From assembly GCA_030537595.1 (NCBI GenBank), contig JAUNVR010000010.1, positions 17,324 through 56,509 on the forward strand: a stretch of DNA of 39,186 nucleotides. The letters run 5' to 3'. The notes under the pieces are model-generated. The model was given only the letters and a program-made list of their open reading frames with translations, was not told the origin of the DNA and searched no databases. The DNA is from Eubacteriales bacterium (GTDB lineage: Bacteria > Bacillota > Clostridia > Saccharofermentanales > DTU023). Positions within the stretch are counted from its first letter, which is position 1; each line of letters starts with the position of its first letter. A program made the translations under genes and the position numbers. Shown here piece by piece: positions 16,349-27,460 of this stretch.

Positions 16349-18007
16349 ATGTCCACGAAGAAGAAAGATCAAGAACTATGGAAGGCCGAACAGCTTAGGC
16401 AAGAGCGAAAAGAGCGTCTGGAGAGCCAGCGCACACGCTCCGGTGGTAAAAAGCCAGTACGTCAGAAAATTAAATTGGCGAACATTGCCCTGATTGTAGT
16501 CCTTTTATTTATCATTGGCGGTCTCATCCTGAATACTCTGATGAGCAGGGGTTATCGTGAGCGTCACGTGACGGCCTTAGAGATTGCAGGCGAGAAGATT
16601 CCCGCAAATGTGGTGAATTTCTATGCCTCATTGAGTGGCCAGCTCTTTACCCAGGATTTCCCGCAAGGACTTTTCGCGCCGGATGCAAAGGCCAATCTGG
16701 CCAAGCCTAGCCCGCTAAGAGACGGTAGTGAATATGATCAGGACCGGAACCTTAGGGACGATGTTCTGATGTATGCCAAGCAGCAGTTGCTGACCGATGT
16801 CGTGACCTTAAAAGAGGCTGAGAAGAATGGCTTTAAAGACTCGGGCGATGGTCTAGAGGCAGCTGAGGGCATTCTCCAACAGTTGACCACAGCCGCAGCC
16901 CAAAGTGGCAGCCCACTGCGCTTGATTTTGGAGAGCCAGTACGGCCCAGGTAATAATCGCGACACTGTAAAGGAATTAGTCCATAATTTTATCCGCGCAG
17001 AGGAATATCGCGAGCATCTTAGAAAAAGCTTCGAACCTTCTGTCGAAGAGATGGAAAAAGCCTATGCCGAGAATCCCGAAAAATATGACGAGGCAAAATT
17101 TAGGGTAGTTCAATTCCTGCCCACAGAAGCTGATTATCATGACTTCACTTCGGGCGAAGTGCTTGAAGCTGCTGAGACAGAAAGCAAGTCTGAGACTGCT
17201 GAAGATGAGTCCGAAGAGCAGGCGGAAAAAGAAGAAAATAAAGAGCCAGAGCATAGTCCAGAAGAACTTTTGGAAAATGCGAAGCAAAGAGCTGCTGAGA
17301 TGCAAACTAAGGTTAAGAGCGAAGAAGACTTCGTCAAATACCAGAAAAGCTATGCAAATCCACAGCAGCGCGAGAATCTGGAAGCCAATCCCGATAGCAG
17401 CATACAGCGCGCAATGAAGGCTAATCTGAGCAAAGAAATTGCTGATTTCCTCTTTGCGGATGAGCGCAAAGCCGGCGATATGGATGTTCTCGAGAGCAAT
17501 GGTTCAGCTTGGTTAATTTATTTCCTCGAGCGTGGCCGGAATGAAGAGCATAGTTACGATGCTCGTCATATTTTCTTTGAAGTCCCGGAAAATGCTGATG
17601 CAGAGGAAGAAGCTAAGATTAAAGAGCAGGCAGAGAAGGTACTTGCCGAATATGAGGCAGGTGAAAAGAGTGAAGAGCGCTTTGCTGAATTAGTGAGTAA
17701 GTATTCACAAGACCAAGGTAGTGTTGATAATGGTGGGCTGTATCAGAATGTCCAGCCCGGCCGTTTCGTTGATGAGTTTGAAGACTTCGTCTTTACCCCG
17801 GGCCGTAAAGCCGGCGATGTAGGGCTAGTCAGAAGCTCAATTGGTTATCACATTATTTACTTTGAACGCTTAAATGAAGAGATTTGGCAGAGTAGTATGA
17901 AGTCCGAACTTGCATATGAGGGTCTAAGCTCATGGTTGCAGAAAGCGACAGATGGTGTTGTGCCCGTTGAAGAAAAAGGCATGAAATATGTCTTGCCTTT
18001 AAAGTAA
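16349..18007 (+). CDS. Membrane-anchored parvulin-type peptidyl-prolyl isomerase (PrsA/SurA-like foldase)
   Basis: The 552-residue protein has a strongly basic N-terminus (1-42), one membrane helix (43-65) and a large extracytoplasmic part, so it is probably a type II anchored foldase. Residues 75-245 are a helical chaperone-like region starting ALEIAGEKIPANVVNFYASL. Residues 403-510 are a parvulin domain (DARHIFFEV, GGLYQNVQPGRFVDEFEDF, SSIGYHIIYF) catalysing proline isomerisation in exported proteins. Residues 248-397 resemble a degenerate first parvulin domain (GDMDVLESNGSAWLIYFLERGR), interrupted by a very acidic insert (about 273-305). The product is a full-length paralogue of the next gene, 36 nt downstream; both end in G-[ML]-K-Y-V-L-P-L. 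The ATG has AAAAGGTG upstream. Unlike PrsA it has no lipobox. Confidence 0.88.
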   Translation: MSTKKKDQELWKAEQLRQERKERLESQRTRSGGKKPVRQKIKLANIALIVVLLFIIGGLILNTLMSRGYRERHVTALEIAGEKIPANVVNFYASLSGQLFTQDFPQGLFAPDAKANLAKPSPLRDGSEYDQDRNLRDDVLMYAKQQLLTDVVTLKEAEKNGFKDSGDGLEAAEGILQQLTTAAAQSGSPLRLILESQYGPGNNRDTVKELVHNFIRAEEYREHLRKSFEPSVEEMEKAYAENPEKYDEAKFRVVQFLPTEADYHDFTSGEVLEAAETESKSETAEDESEEQAEKEENKEPEHSPEELLENAKQRAAEMQTKVKSEEDFVKYQKSYANPQQRENLEANPDSSIQRAMKANLSKEIADFLFADERKAGDMDVLESNGSAWLIYFLERGRNEEHSYDARHIFFEVPENADAEEEAKIKEQAEKVLAEYEAGEKSEERFAELVSKYSQDQGSVDNGGLYQNVQPGRFVDEFEDFVFTPGRKAGDVGLVRSSIGYHIIYFERLNEEIWQSSMKSELAYEGLSSWLQKATDGVVPVEEKGMKYVLPLK

Positions 18008-18043
18008 AGCAAGCTCAGTCTACGGACTGAAATCGGAGGAAAA

Positions 18044-19717
18044 ATGAAATATTTTAAAAAGAGTCTGGCTCTAGTTTTAGCCTTAACCCTAATCTTTGGC
18101 CTAGTTGCCTGTAGTCAAGATACGGCAAAAAAAGCCAAGCCCGAGGAAGCAGAAGCTGCTCCTCAAGCGGATGCTGAGCTTCCCGCAGATCAAGAAGCGG
18201 CGCCCAATCTGGATTTACAAGCCGCAGAGGCCGAGGAAGCGCGCGCCGAATTCGAGCAGAATTTAGCCGAGCTGGTCGAGGCAGGGCAAGCTTACATAAA
18301 TGAGCCAGCGATCAAAATTGATGGCGAAGAAGTACCCGTCCACGTGCTTAATTTCTATGCTTCCTTAGCATCGAAAATGGTCAATCAGGCCTTCCAAACT
18401 GGCCCCTTTGCAATTGAAAATAGGGCCCTGCTTGAATTAGCTAGCCCAGAAGATGAGGCAAAAACTCAGCGGGATGCCATTATTGAATTGGCCGAGCAGC
18501 AGATTAAGATGGACTATGTCAGTCGCAAGGCTGCAGAAAAAGCCGACTTTAAAGCTCCTGAGGACGGCAGCCAGCTGGCAGCTGAAGTTGTCGGACAACT
18601 CCTAGGCTTTGCAAGTCAAAGTGGTATGGATGCTGATCAGGTGCTGACTCTCTACTATGGTTGGGGCAATGACAGCGAAGGCTTAAGCAAGTTAATTGCT
18701 GAATACTTCGAAGCTGAGCAGTACAGAGACTTTATCACCCGTCAACAGGAAGTCAGCGATGCTGAGATTAAAAAAGAATTCAAAGATAATCAGGATAAAT
18801 ATGAAGTAATTAAATTCCGAGTGATGAACTTTACACCGGATGCTTCAGAATTCATGGATGAGGCTGCACTAGCTGAATTGGCTAAGGCAGATGAGTACAG
18901 CGAGGAGCTCGACAAGAAGGCTGCAGCTGATTTAACTGTGGAGCGGAGCGAGGAAGAGCTAAAGGCTAACACCGCTGACCGCGCCGCTGCGATGCAAGAG
19001 CGGATCAAGACTGAAGACGACTTTGTCCGCTTACAGTCAGTTTATGCCCCACCGCAGATTAGAGCACAGATTCATGAGCATCCTGAAATTACTCTACAAA
19101 AGATGAGAGCAAGTCAGCTCCCTGAAGAGATGAAGTCATTCCTCAGCGACGAAAAGCGTAGAGATGGTGATACCGAAGTGATTGAAACTCCCTTTGGCAC
19201 CTGGGTTGTGTACTTCATCGAGAAGGGCCGCGATGAGAGCCGAGCCTTTACGACCCGGCACATCCTAGTTCAACCTGAAGATCCGAGCGAAGATTCCGCC
19301 TGGGACGAGGCTAAGGCCAAGGCTGAAAGCATCCTCGACGAATATCTCAAGGGCGAGCAGAGCGAAGATGATTTTGCTAAGCTGGCCAACGAGCACAGTG
19401 AAGATCCCGGTAATCAAGGCAAGAATGGCGGCCTCTATGAGGCAATTGATGCCGGTAAATTCGTCAAAGAGTACGAGGCCTGGGCTCTGGATAAGAAACG
19501 TGAGTCGGGCGATGTTGAAATTGTTAAAACTGAGCACGGCTATCATCTGATTTACTTTATCGGCTTAGAAGATCCGCTCTGGATTAGAGAGTGCCGGCAA
19601 AGCCTAGCACTGGCCAGAACTAAGGATTGGCTGGATCAGGAAATGGAGAAGGTCGAGCTCGAAGAATTAGATGGTCTGAAATATGTTCTGCCACTCGATG
19701 GAGTTTTAAGTAAATAA
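18044..19717 (+). CDS. Parvulin-type peptidyl-prolyl isomerase lipoprotein (PrsA-like)
   Basis: This 557-residue PrsA-like foldase carries a lipoprotein signal: MKYFKKS, a hydrophobic core and lipobox GLVAC, giving lipidated Cys23. An Ala/Glu-rich spacer (about 28-80) leads to a helical chaperone region (VPVHVLNFYASLASKM). A degenerate parvulin-like segment (about 254-395, ending GTWVVYFIEKGRDES) precedes a complete parvulin domain (401-509; FTTRHILVQ, GGLYEAIDAGKFVKEYEAW, EHGYHLIYFIG). It should help secreted proteins fold outside the membrane. It lies 36 nt after its membrane-helix-anchored paralogue with a good GGAGG site, so the pair is probably an operon from a tandem duplication. A large palindrome follows, and then the rpoB promoter. 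Confidence 0.9.
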   Translation: MKYFKKSLALVLALTLIFGLVACSQDTAKKAKPEEAEAAPQADAELPADQEAAPNLDLQAAEAEEARAEFEQNLAELVEAGQAYINEPAIKIDGEEVPVHVLNFYASLASKMVNQAFQTGPFAIENRALLELASPEDEAKTQRDAIIELAEQQIKMDYVSRKAAEKADFKAPEDGSQLAAEVVGQLLGFASQSGMDADQVLTLYYGWGNDSEGLSKLIAEYFEAEQYRDFITRQQEVSDAEIKKEFKDNQDKYEVIKFRVMNFTPDASEFMDEAALAELAKADEYSEELDKKAAADLTVERSEEELKANTADRAAAMQERIKTEDDFVRLQSVYAPPQIRAQIHEHPEITLQKMRASQLPEEMKSFLSDEKRRDGDTEVIETPFGTWVVYFIEKGRDESRAFTTRHILVQPEDPSEDSAWDEAKAKAESILDEYLKGEQSEDDFAKLANEHSEDPGNQGKNGGLYEAIDAGKFVKEYEAWALDKKRESGDVEIVKTEHGYHLIYFIGLEDPLWIRECRQSLALARTKDWLDQEMEKVELEELDGLKYVLPLDGVLSK

Positions 19718-19775
19718 ATTATGAGCGGGCCGCTCTGCGGCTCGGACCTAAAACAGTTTAATTTGGCTCAATCAG

Positions 19776-19820
19776 AATTAAGATGCCCTCTGCGGAATTC
19801 CGCAGAGGGCAAAATTAAGA
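19776..19820 (+). repeat. 28-bp perfect palindrome flanked by 8-bp direct repeats
   Basis: Positions 19784-19811 are a perfect palindrome: left arm TGCCCTCTGCGGAA, right arm its exact complement, with an EcoRI-like GAATTC at the centre. It is bracketed by identical AATTAAGA copies at 19776-19783 and 19813-19820. No T-run follows, so it is not a standard terminator, although it lies where one is expected, 66 nt after the foldase stop and 10 nt before the rpoB -35. It may be a terminator variant, an operator, or a small inserted palindromic element with a target duplication. Confidence 0.6.
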
Positions 19821-19821
19821 C

Positions 19822-19849
19822 TTGACACAGTTGTGCCAAAACTGATAAC
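19822..19849 (+). promoter_or_regulatory. Candidate rpoB promoter
   Basis: A perfect TTGACA (19822-19827) is followed after 16 nt by GATAAC (19844-19849), a weak -10. This predicts a start near 19856 and a leader of about 160 nt before rpoB. Confidence 0.6.
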
Positions 19850-19877
19850 ATTCATAAATGCGTCAATATCTGAAAAC

Positions 19878-19978
19878 AGGGCAAAATCGCCCTAAAAATT
19901 GATGCCGAATAAGCAGCAAGTACGCTGTAATTATAACAGCAAAAGCTGTACCGTCAATAGTCTTCAGATTGACGGTAC
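19878..19978 (+). promoter_or_regulatory. Structured rpoB leader with competing hairpins
   Basis: The leader contains AGGGC (19878-19882)/GCCCT (19889-19893), GCTGT (19924-19928)/ACAGC (19936-19940), an alternative ACAGC/GCTGT (19945-19949) pairing, and an 11-bp stem GTACCGTCAAT (19948-19958)/ATTGACGGTAC (19968-19978). The second and third pairings share ACAGC, and the third also overlaps the 11-bp stem, so they exclude each other. No terminator T-run is seen. It does not lie before rplJ, where the known L10 leader occurs. A regulatory role is an inference. Confidence 0.5.
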
Positions 19979-20016
19979 CTAGGGCGCATAGCGTCGTAAA
20001 CGTGAGGTGATCATTG

Positions 20017-23000
20017 ATGGTAAAACCCGTTCAATACGGCCGCAGTGAGAGAATGTCGTATTCGAAGATCGAGGAAGTTCTAGATATTCCCCATTTGATG
20101 GAAATTCAAAAAGCTAGCTACAAGTGGTTCCTGGATGAAGGACTAATGGAGGCTCTCCATGATATGTCACCAATCCGGGATTTTTCCGGGGATATAGAAC
20201 TTTCTTTTTTGGAAAAAGAATTCGATATCGAGAATCCGACCTATTCCATAGCTGAGTGCAAGGAACGTGACACAAACTATGCCGCACCCTTACGCGTCAA
20301 AGTTCGCTTGCACAACAAGCGCGATGATGTAGTTAAGGAACAACTTATCTATATCGGTGAGTTCCCCATCATGACAGAAACGGGAACTTTTATTATCAAC
20401 GGAGCTGAGCGAGCTGTAATTTCACAGTTAGTCCGCTCTCCTGGTGCTTACTTTGACCATGATAGGGATAAGAATAATAACCTGGTCTACAGTGGCCAGA
20501 TTATTCCTAACCGCGGTGCCTGGCTAGAATATGAAACTGATGGTAACGGCCTCTTGTGGGTGCGAATTGATCGGAATCGTAAATTCCACCTGAGCATTTT
20601 CCTCAGAGCTTTGGGCTTTGGCGAAAATGATGAGATTATTGAGCTTCTAGGTGAGGAGCAGCGCCTTTTGGAGACTCTCGAAAAGGATGGCTGCCGGAAT
20701 ACTGATGACGGCCTCCAGGAGCTTTTCCGCAAGTTGCGCCCCGGTGAGGTCTACACCTCCGAAGGTGCAAAAAACTATCTGAACAATCTCTTCTTTGAAG
20801 CTAATCGTTACGATTTGGCTCATGTTGGTATTTATAAACTTAACAAAAAGCTCTCCCTGGCACGACGCCTGATTGGCCACATGGCAGCAGAGCACATTGT
20901 TGATGACTTTGGTGAGATTATCTTGGCCGAAGGTGAGATTATTACCCGCGACAAGGCTTACGAAATTCAAAATGCCGGTCTGAACGCAGTTAAGGTCTAT
21001 CCGATGATTTTAATCGGTGACCAGGTGCAAAAAGGCGAAGAGGCAATTAAGGTCGTAGGCAATAAGCGTGTTTCTCTCCTGCCTTGGTTAGAGCGCCAAT
21101 TTTCAGAAAAAGAGCTGAAGAATTATGATTTCGCTGGCCTCAAGCTTGAAGAGCTGGTTTATCTGCCAGTTTTACAAGAATTACTAGAGCAGGCTAAAGA
21201 GAGCGACAATCCGCTCGAGGCTTTCTATCGTTTGCTCGGCCAGAGCAAGTCTTACTTGCTGCCGCGTCACCTCACAGTGGACGATATTATTGCTTCAATC
21301 AGCTACTTTATTGGCATCGATCATGGGATTGGTCATATCGACGATATCGACCACCTAGGTAACCGCCGGATCCGTTCGGTTGGTGAACTGATGCAGAATG
21401 CAGTCCGGACTGGCTTTGCCCGGATGGAAAGAACAGTGCGCGAGCGGATGCAGTCAACAGATATGGCGACTGCCACCCCGCAGCAGATTATTAATACCAG
21501 GCCAGTTTCAGCAGCGATCAAGGAGTTTTTCGGATCCTCACAGCTTTCGCAGTTCTTGGATCAACCGAACCCCCTGGCTGAGCTGACCCATAAACGTCGT
21601 CTCTCGGCACTCGGACCTGGTGGTCTCTCACGTGAGCGCGCGAACTTTGAAGTGCGTGACGTCCACGCATCACACTACGGCAGAATGTGTCCGATTGAAA
21701 CACCAGAAGGACCGAACATCGGCCTGATTGTCTCTTTGGCAACTTATGCCAGGGTCAATCGCTACGGCTTTATCGAAACTCCGTACCGAGTTTACGATAA
21801 GGAAAAAGGCGTTGTGACCGATGAGATTCGCTACATGACCGCGGACGAAGAGGACTACTTCTACATCGCCCAGGCTAATGAGCCGCTGGATGAGAATGGT
21901 AAGTTTATGAATAAGCGTATCGTCTGCCGCTACATCGACCAATTCGTCGAGATGGAACCGGCAGAGGTCGACCTCATGGACGTTTCGCCGAAGCAGTTAG
22001 TTTCAGTAGCCACGGCTCTGATTCCCTTCCTCGGTAATGACGACGCATCACGTGCCCTCATGGGTTCGAACATGCAGCGTCAGGCAGTTCCGGTCATTCG
22101 TCCGGAAGCCCCAATTATTGGGACTGGGATGGAATATCGCGTGGCCAAAGACTCCGGTACCTGCGAAGTCGCAAAGCGTGATGGTGTAGTCAAGTATGTC
22201 TCAGCTGACGAAATTATCGTCGAAGCAGGCAAGGATGAGTACGACCACTATAAATTGACTAAGTACCGCCGCTCGAACCAGGGTACCTGTGACAATCAGC
22301 GTCCTCTGGTCCGCGCCGGAGAAGAAGTCAAGGCCGGTGACATCATTGCAGATGGTCCGTCCACCGATAACGGTGAGCTGGCTCTCGGCCGTAACGTCCT
22401 GATTGGCTTCATGACCTGGGAAGGTTACAACTACGAAGACGCTGTCCTGATTAGTGAGCGCCTCGTTAAAGATGACGTATATACCTCAATTCATATTGAA
22501 GAATACGAGTGTGAAGCTCGTGATACCAAGCTGGGTCCGGAAGAAATCACCCGTGAAATTCCGAACGTCAGCGACGATATGCTAAAGGACTTAGACGAAA
22601 ACGGAATTATCCGAATTGGTGCTGAAGTCAATGCCGGCGATATTCTGGTTGGTAAGATTTCACCTAAGGGTGAAACCGAGCTGACTCCTGAGGAGCGCCT
22701 CTATCGGGCAATCTTTGGTGAGAAGATTCGTGAGGTTCGTGATACCTCAACCAGAGTTCCCCACGGTGAGTCCGGAATCGTAGTTGAAGTCCGCGAATTC
22801 ACCCGCGAGCAGGGCGACGAGCTGAAGCACGGTGTAACCCGTCTAGTTCGCGTCTATGTAGCCAAGAAACATAAAATTTCAGTCGGTGACAAGATGGCTG
22901 GGCGCCACGGTAACAAGGGTGTTATCTCCCGTGTTCTGCCTGAAGAGGATATGCCCTTCATGCCAGATGGAACACCGCTAGATATCGTACTCAATCCCCT

Positions 23001-23772
23001 GGGCGTACCCTCACGTATGAACCTGGGACAGCTGCTTGAAGTCCACCTCGGTCTAGCTGCGAAGAAGCTCGGCTGGAAGATTGCCACCCCGGTCTTTGAC
23101 GGAGCGACGGAAGAGAATATCTCCGAGGCCTTTGCCTTAGCCGGGATGGATCCTGATGGAAAGACCGTGCTTTACGATGGGCGGACCGGTGAGCCATTCG
23201 AGAACCGAGTTACAGTCGGTATCATGTACTATCTGAAGCTAATTCACTTAGTCGATGATAAGATCCACGCCCGTTCGATTGGTCCTTACTCCTTGGTTAC
23301 CCAGCAGCCTCTGGGTGGTAAAGCTCAGTTCGGTGGTCAGCGCTTTGGTGAGATGGAAGTTTGGGCTCTGGAAGCTTACGGTGCCTCGAATACCTTGCAG
23401 GAAGTCCTGACAGTTAAATCCGACGACATCAAGGGTAGAACCAGAACCTACGAGGCCATCGTCAAGGGTGAGAACATCCCCGAGCCGGGTGTTCCTGAGG
23501 CCTTCCGCGTCCTGGTTAAGGAACTGCAATCTTTGGCCCTGAATGTCGACATCTACGAAGATGACGAGAAAATCCCTGATGTGCAGAAGCGTCTGGAGGA
23601 AAGCGAAGTCGAGTCAGCTATTGATGCGGATAAGATTGAGTCTGAAACCTTCAGTGACTTCTTCGATGAGGGGGCGGCCGGAGCCTTTGAAGCGGCTGGC
23701 TTCAGTACTGAGAATGCGGACGGCGAAAAAGTCACGGCAGCAACAGCAGATGATTCTGCAGACGCAGAATAG
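20017..23772 (+). CDS. rpoB: DNA-directed RNA polymerase subunit beta
   Basis: This is the 1251-residue beta subunit of RNA polymerase, forming one side of the active-site cleft. The rifampicin-binding segment is complete ([14 protein letters not shown] then [14 protein letters not shown], nt about 21529-21635). The [12 protein letters not shown] segment is near nt 22890, and [20 protein letters not shown] near nt 23316-23375. The C-terminal tail is acidic (about the last 45 residues). A TTG precedes the ATG at 20017; the ATG fits the GAGGTGA site better (6 nt spacing) and is chosen. Usually rplJ-rplL comes just before rpoB; here it follows a parvulin pair, with its own promoter and leader. 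rpoC starts 17 nt downstream. Confidence 0.98.
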   Translation: MVKPVQYGRSERMSYSKIEEVLDIPHLMEIQKASYKWFLDEGLMEALHDMSPIRDFSGDIELSFLEKEFDIENPTYSIAECKERDTNYAAPLRVKVRLHNKRDDVVKEQLIYIGEFPIMTETGTFIINGAERAVISQLVRSPGAYFDHDRDKNNNLVYSGQIIPNRGAWLEYETDGNGLLWVRIDRNRKFHLSIFLRALGFGENDEIIELLGEEQRLLETLEKDGCRNTDDGLQELFRKLRPGEVYTSEGAKNYLNNLFFEANRYDLAHVGIYKLNKKLSLARRLIGHMAAEHIVDDFGEIILAEGEIITRDKAYEIQNAGLNAVKVYPMILIGDQVQKGEEAIKVVGNKRVSLLPWLERQFSEKELKNYDFAGLKLEELVYLPVLQELLEQAKESDNPLEAFYRLLGQSKSYLLPRHLTVDDIIASISYFIGIDHGIGHIDDIDHLGNRRIRSVGELMQNAVRTGFARMERTVRERMQSTDMATATPQQIINTRPVSAAIKEFFGSSQLSQFLDQPNPLAELTHKRRLSALGPGGLSRERANFEVRDVHASHYGRMCPIETPEGPNIGLIVSLATYARVNRYGFIETPYRVYDKEKGVVTDEIRYMTADEEDYFYIAQANEPLDENGKFMNKRIVCRYIDQFVEMEPAEVDLMDVSPKQLVSVATALIPFLGNDDASRALMGSNMQRQAVPVIRPEAPIIGTGMEYRVAKDSGTCEVAKRDGVVKYVSADEIIVEAGKDEYDHYKLTKYRRSNQGTCDNQRPLVRAGEEVKAGDIIADGPSTDNGELALGRNVLIGFMTWEGYNYEDAVLISERLVKDDVYTSIHIEEYECEARDTKLGPEEITREIPNVSDDMLKDLDENGIIRIGAEVNAGDILVGKISPKGETELTPEERLYRAIFGEKIREVRDTSTRVPHGESGIVVEVREFTREQGDELKHGVTRLVRVYVAKKHKISVGDKMAGRHGNKGVISRVLPEEDMPFMPDGTPLDIVLNPLGVPSRMNLGQLLEVHLGLAAKKLGWKIATPVFDGATEENISEAFALAGMDPDGKTVLYDGRTGEPFENRVTVGIMYYLKLIHLVDDKIHARSIGPYSLVTQQPLGGKAQFGGQRFGEMEVWALEAYGASNTLQEVLTVKSDDIKGRTRTYEAIVKGENIPEPGVPEAFRVLVKELQSLALNVDIYEDDEKIPDVQKRLEESEVESAIDADKIESETFSDFFDEGAAGAFEAAGFSTENADGEKVTAATADDSADAE

Positions 23773-23789
23773 AAAGTTCAGGTGTAATT

Positions 23790-26700
23790 GTGTCAGATAT
23801 TAGTAATTTTTCTGCAATTGGAATTAGTTTGGCGTCACCGGAGACCATTCTCGAATGGTCTAACGGCGAGGTCAAGAAACCTGAAACCATTAACTACAGA
23901 ACTCTAAAACCCGAACGTGACGGGCTCTTTTGTGAGCGTATCTTCGGTCCAACAAAGGACTGGGAGTGTCACTGCGGTAAGTATAAAAAAGTTCGTTACA
24001 GAGGTATTGTCTGTGACCGCTGCGGCGTAGAAGTCACAAGAGCAAATGTCCGGCGTGAGCGGATGGGCCACATCCAACTGGCCGCACCCTGCTCACATAT
24101 TTGGTACTTCCGGGGCATTCCCTCACGGATGGGGCTGATTTTAGACATGAAGCCGCGCGATATTGAGAAGGTTCTCTACTTCGCCTCCTACGTGGTGATT
24201 GATCCAGGCGATACTCGTTTTGCTTATAAAGAAATTATCTCTGAACAGGACTATCGGGTGGCGCGGGAAGAATTCGGACGCCATAACTTCGATGCAAGAA
24301 TGGGTGCTGAAGCAATTAAGGTTTTGCTGCAGCAAATTGACGTGCCTGCTTTGGCCACAGAATTGCGGGCTGAATTACGCGAGTCTAAGGGTCAGAAGAA
24401 AGTCCGTCTGATTAAACGTCTAGAAGTCGTTGAAGCCTTCAAGAAAAGTCAGAATAAGCCGGAGTGGATGGTCCTAGATGTCTTGCCGGTCCTGCCGCCT
24501 GAACTGCGCCCCATGGTGCAGCTAGACGGTGGTCGTTTTGCGACCTCTGACTTAAATGACCTTTATCGTCGAGTAATTAATCGAAACAACCGTCTCTCTA
24601 AGCTCCTGTCCTTGGGTGCTCCGGATATCATCATTCGGAACGAAAAGCGGATGCTACAAGAGTCGGTCGATGCCCTGATTGATAATGGTCGCAGAGGCCG
24701 AGCCGTAACTGGAGCCTCGAATCGTGCCTTGAAATCGCTTTCAGACCTCTTAAAGGGTAAGCAAGGCCGTTTCCGTCAGAACTTACTCGGTAAGCGTGTT
24801 GACTACTCAGGCCGTTCAGTTATCGTGGTCGGACCCGAGCTTAAGCTCCACCAGTGTGGTCTGCCAAAAGAGATGGCTTTAGAGCTCTTCAAGCCCTTTA
24901 TTATGCGGGAGATTGTCAAGGCTGGTCATGCCCACAATATCAAGACTGCAAGGCGCTTAGTCGAGCGTGGAACAGATATCGTCTGGGATATTCTCGATGA
25001 AGTTATTGAAGACCACCCCGTGCTCTTGAACCGTGCGCCGACCTTGCACAGACTTTCAATCCAGGCCTTTGAGCCGATTCTAGTTGAAGGTCGGGCAATT
25101 AAGTTGCATCCTCTAGTCTGTACTGCTTATAACGCCGACTTTGACGGTGACCAGATGTCAGTTTATGTGCCCTTGTCGGCTGAAGCCCAGGCTGAAGCAC
25201 GCTTCCTGATGCTGTCCTCGAACAACCTCTTGAAGCCGCAGGATGGCAAGCCGGTAACCGTACCGACCCAGGACATGGTCCTCGGTGTCTACTACATGAC
25301 CATTGCCAAAGAGGGCGCTAAGGGTGAAGGTCGTGCCTTCTCCTCACTCGATGAGGCGATTATGGCCTACAACCAGCATGAGCTGGAGCTCCATGCAATG
25401 ATTAAGGTCCGGCAGACTGTCACTTACGAAGGTCAGGAGTACCGCGGCATTGTCGAATCGACACTGGGTCGGATGCTCTTTAACCAAATGATTCCACAAA
25501 ATCTCGACTACGTAGACCGCAGCGATGAGGCCAACCGCTTCAAGCTGGAATGTGACTTCGTAGTTGGTAAGAAGCAGCTCGGGAAGATTATTGAGCGCTG
25601 CATCGAAAATAACGGCATGACCTATACAGCTGGCATGCTCGACAAGATTAAGTCTTTAGGCTATCACTATTCGACGGTCGGTGGCTTGTCCTTAGGTATC
25701 TTTGACATGATTATTCCGGATATCAAGGAACAGCTGATTAAAGAAGCCGAGGATAAGGTCGAATTCATTAATAACCAGCACCAGCGTGGTATTTTGAACG
25801 ACGAGGGCCGCTATAAGGCCGTTGTCGACATCTGGCGCCAAACCACTGATGACATTACCGAGGCCTTGAAGGATAAGCTCGATGAGTTTAACCCGGTCTA
25901 CATGATGAGTCAGTCAGGTGCTAGAGGTAATATTAACCAGATTAAACAGCTCGCTGGTATGCGTGGTAACATGGTTGACACTTCTGGACGTACCCTGGAA
26001 ATTCCGATTAAGTCGAACTTCCGTGAAGGTATGAACGTGCTTGAGTTCTTTATCTCTTCTCACGGTGCGAGAAAAACGCTTTCTGACATCGCTTTGAAGA
26101 CGGCAGACTCAGGTTACTTGACCAGACGTTTGGTCGATATTGCCCAAGACGTTGTCATCCGTGAAGAGGACTGTGGGACCGATGAATACATCGAAGTTTC
26201 TGCAGTCACCGTCGGCGGTAGCAGAAACCGCCGTGTGGTTGAGCGTCTCGCCGATCGGATTACCGGGCGTTACCTGGCGCGCGACCTCTACAATCCTGAA
26301 AGCGAAGAGCTTATTTTGAAGGCTGGTGCCTTAATTAGGCGTCGTGATGCTGAGGAAATTGAAAATCTCGGGATCACTAGGGTGCCGGTGCGCTCCAACC
26401 TGACCTGCCAATCTCACCTCGGCGTCTGTGCTAAGTGCTACGGTAATAACCTGGCGACCAATGGCCCGGCAACCATCGGTGAAGCAGTTGGTATTATGGC
26501 TGCACAGTCAATCGGTGAACCGGGTACGCAGCTCACGATGAGAACCTTCCACATGGGTGGTATTGCATCATCTGACGACATCACGCAGGGTCTACCTAGA
26601 GTTGAAGAACTCTTTGAAGCCAGAAAGCCAAAGGGCTCGGCAATTATTACCGAAATCAGCGGCACAATTCAGGTTGACGAGAGTGATCGCAAGAAGCGAG

Positions 26701-27347
26701 TTGTCACAGTTACCCCAGACGAGGGCGAAGCTGCCTCATACTCGATTCCGATCTCAACCCCAATCCTGGTCGAGAGCGGCGATATTATCGAAGCCGGTGA
26801 CCGTCTAACCGAAGGCTCAGTCAATCCACATGACATCATGCAGATTAAGGGAGCTCAGGGCGTGCAGAACTACATCATCAACGAGGTTCTGAAGGTCTAT
26901 AAGAACAACGGTGTTGATATCAACGATAAGCATATTGAGATTATCGTGCGGCAGATGCTGCGGATGGTCAAAGTTGATGATCCAGGTGAGACCGATCTTC
27001 TAACCGGTTCGACAATCTCCCTTTACGACTTTAACGATGCCAACCGTGAAGCCGCTGAAAAGGGCCTAGAACTGGCCTCCGGTAAGCGAGTCCTGCTCGG
27101 TATTACAAAGGCTTCATTGGCCACAGAATCCTTCCTCTCTGCAGCCTCCTTCCAGGAGCAAACCAGAGTCCTCACCGATGCTGCGGTCAAGGGTAAGATT
27201 GACGGCCTAGTTGGTCTTAAAGAGAACGTTATCATCGGTAAGCTGATTCCAGCAGGCACCGGTCTCATGCGCTATCGCAATATCACTGCAGCGCCGAGAA
27301 TTCCGGAAAATGCTGAAGTGATTAAAACCCACGGGATTGAAGTCTAG
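23790..27347 (+). CDS. rpoC: DNA-directed RNA polymerase subunit beta'
   Basis: The 1185-residue beta' subunit holds the catalytic magnesium site: NADFDGDQM near nt 25131-25157. The N-terminal zinc finger [19 protein letters not shown] is present, as is a second Cys cluster ([13 protein letters not shown], near nt 26404-26442), and the trigger-loop region [18 protein letters not shown]. The length matches Clostridia-type beta' without large lineage-specific inserts. The start is GTG at 23790 with AGGTG 6 nt upstream, 17 nt after rpoB, so the two are co-translated for polymerase assembly. A terminator follows at 27430. Confidence 0.98.
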   Translation: MSDISNFSAIGISLASPETILEWSNGEVKKPETINYRTLKPERDGLFCERIFGPTKDWECHCGKYKKVRYRGIVCDRCGVEVTRANVRRERMGHIQLAAPCSHIWYFRGIPSRMGLILDMKPRDIEKVLYFASYVVIDPGDTRFAYKEIISEQDYRVAREEFGRHNFDARMGAEAIKVLLQQIDVPALATELRAELRESKGQKKVRLIKRLEVVEAFKKSQNKPEWMVLDVLPVLPPELRPMVQLDGGRFATSDLNDLYRRVINRNNRLSKLLSLGAPDIIIRNEKRMLQESVDALIDNGRRGRAVTGASNRALKSLSDLLKGKQGRFRQNLLGKRVDYSGRSVIVVGPELKLHQCGLPKEMALELFKPFIMREIVKAGHAHNIKTARRLVERGTDIVWDILDEVIEDHPVLLNRAPTLHRLSIQAFEPILVEGRAIKLHPLVCTAYNADFDGDQMSVYVPLSAEAQAEARFLMLSSNNLLKPQDGKPVTVPTQDMVLGVYYMTIAKEGAKGEGRAFSSLDEAIMAYNQHELELHAMIKVRQTVTYEGQEYRGIVESTLGRMLFNQMIPQNLDYVDRSDEANRFKLECDFVVGKKQLGKIIERCIENNGMTYTAGMLDKIKSLGYHYSTVGGLSLGIFDMIIPDIKEQLIKEAEDKVEFINNQHQRGILNDEGRYKAVVDIWRQTTDDITEALKDKLDEFNPVYMMSQSGARGNINQIKQLAGMRGNMVDTSGRTLEIPIKSNFREGMNVLEFFISSHGARKTLSDIALKTADSGYLTRRLVDIAQDVVIREEDCGTDEYIEVSAVTVGGSRNRRVVERLADRITGRYLARDLYNPESEELILKAGALIRRRDAEEIENLGITRVPVRSNLTCQSHLGVCAKCYGNNLATNGPATIGEAVGIMAAQSIGEPGTQLTMRTFHMGGIASSDDITQGLPRVEELFEARKPKGSAIITEISGTIQVDESDRKKRVVTVTPDEGEAASYSIPISTPILVESGDIIEAGDRLTEGSVNPHDIMQIKGAQGVQNYIINEVLKVYKNNGVDINDKHIEIIVRQMLRMVKVDDPGETDLLTGSTISLYDFNDANREAAEKGLELASGKRVLLGITKASLATESFLSAASFQEQTRVLTDAAVKGKIDGLVGLKENVIIGKLIPAGTGLMRYRNITAAPRIPENAEVIKTHGIEV

Positions 27348-27429
27348 CCGGAACAGTCGAAATTCAGAGCTTTAAGAGAGTTCTCAGGAACTTTCACAAG
27401 AATTCAGAAAAATTTCACATTTACTTCAC

Positions 27430-27460
27430 AAAGCACCCTTGCCAAAGCGGGGGTGCTTTT
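27430..27460 (+). terminator. Terminator of rpoBC
   Basis: AAAGCACCC (27430-27438) pairs with GGGTGCTTT (27451-27459) and is followed by further T. The loop holds TTGCCA, which is also the -35 hexamer of the ctsR promoter, so the two elements overlap. Confidence 0.82.
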
